DNA from: Streptosporangiaceae bacterium | GTDB lineage: Bacteria > Actinomycetota > Actinomycetes > Streptosporangiales > Streptosporangiaceae | Direction of reading: 5' to 3' | NCBI GenBank assembly: GCA_030038715.1 | Contig: JASHSO010000585.1 | Location: 1-7,076 of the forward strand | Length of the DNA stretch: 7,076 nt | Shown: positions 7,035 to 7,076 of the stretch, one piece after another | How positions within the stretch are numbered: position 1 is the stretch's first letter | How the letters are laid out: every line of letters starts with the position of its first letter | The notes under the pieces: model-generated | Told to the model about the DNA's origin: nothing | Seen by the model: the letters and a program-made list of their open reading frames with translations, nothing else | Databases searched by the model: none | Translations under genes and position numbers: made by a program

Positions 7035-7076
7035 GTCCCTCGGCGCGCGGATCCCTCGCCGCTGTCCCGGTGGATC
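7035..7076. other. Trailing 42 bases, nothing supportable
   Basis: After the deacetylase stop codon there is only a weak CGGCG/CGCCG inverted repeat (5-bp stem) and no U-tract. On the minus strand one frame is open from the window edge to a TAG at 7033-7031, but 14 codons are too few to call a gene. Confidence 0.4.

Noticed and set aside
7040..7061. CGGCG/CGCCG inverted repeat after the deacetylase stop as a terminator
   Set aside because: The stem is only 5 bp with a long loop and no U-tract, too weak to call.
7031..7076. Possible C-terminal tail of a convergent minus-strand gene ending in TAG at 7033-7031, overlapping the deacetylase stop
   Set aside because: Only 14 codons are visible and none is recognisable; such an open stretch is expected by chance in GC-rich DNA.

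Overview
The window reads as a high-GC actinomycete chromosome: G or C dominates third codon positions, several genes start with GTG, promoter-like sequences are sparse, and every protein resembles families common in Streptomyces-like and Frankia-like bacteria. It holds five protein-coding genes, one cut by the left edge, and almost no spare DNA. No RNA gene, CRISPR array, insertion sequence or prophage gene is visible. I did not find an obviously new multi-gene system. The most unusual items are in the intergenic regions and in one divergent enzyme pair.

Left block (1-2550, minus strand). A two-gene catabolic operon is read right to left. First is a fused AtuA-like protein (DUF1446 domain plus the small C-terminal AtuA-like domain, 572 aa). 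After a 64-bp gap comes the biotin-dependent acyl-CoA carboxylase carboxyltransferase (beta) subunit, of which only the N-terminal 255 residues are in the window. This pairing is known from acyclic-terpene/branched acyl-CoA (atu/liu-type) degradation, where a beta-branched unsaturated acyl-CoA is carboxylated and hydrated. The actual substrate cannot be read from this window.

Control region (2551-2674). A 124-bp divergent intergenic stretch separates that operon from a plus-strand membrane glycosyltransferase. It contains a perfect 15-bp palindrome with an overlapping third half-site. The palindrome overlaps the -35 box of a good sigma70-type promoter whose start point falls almost on the ATG, so the glycosyltransferase mRNA is probably leaderless.

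Middle (2675-4606, plus strand). A GT-C fold, family 39/ArnT-like polyprenyl-phosphate-sugar-dependent glycosyltransferase with about a dozen membrane segments and a C-terminal extracytoplasmic part. It is followed by 190 bp between convergent genes (4607-4796) that holds a nested, 113-nt imperfect inverted repeat.

Right block (4797-7034). Two divergently transcribed hydrolases have starts only about 30 bp apart. On the minus strand is an S58/P1-family (DmpA/BapA-type) self-processing N-terminal-nucleophile aminopeptidase. On the plus strand is a zinc-dependent histone-deacetylase-superfamily amidohydrolase (acetylpolyamine amidohydrolase-like). All expected catalytic residues are present in both. 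Their arrangement suggests, but does not prove, a joint role in breaking down small acylated or amide-containing compounds. The last 42 bases hold no supportable feature.
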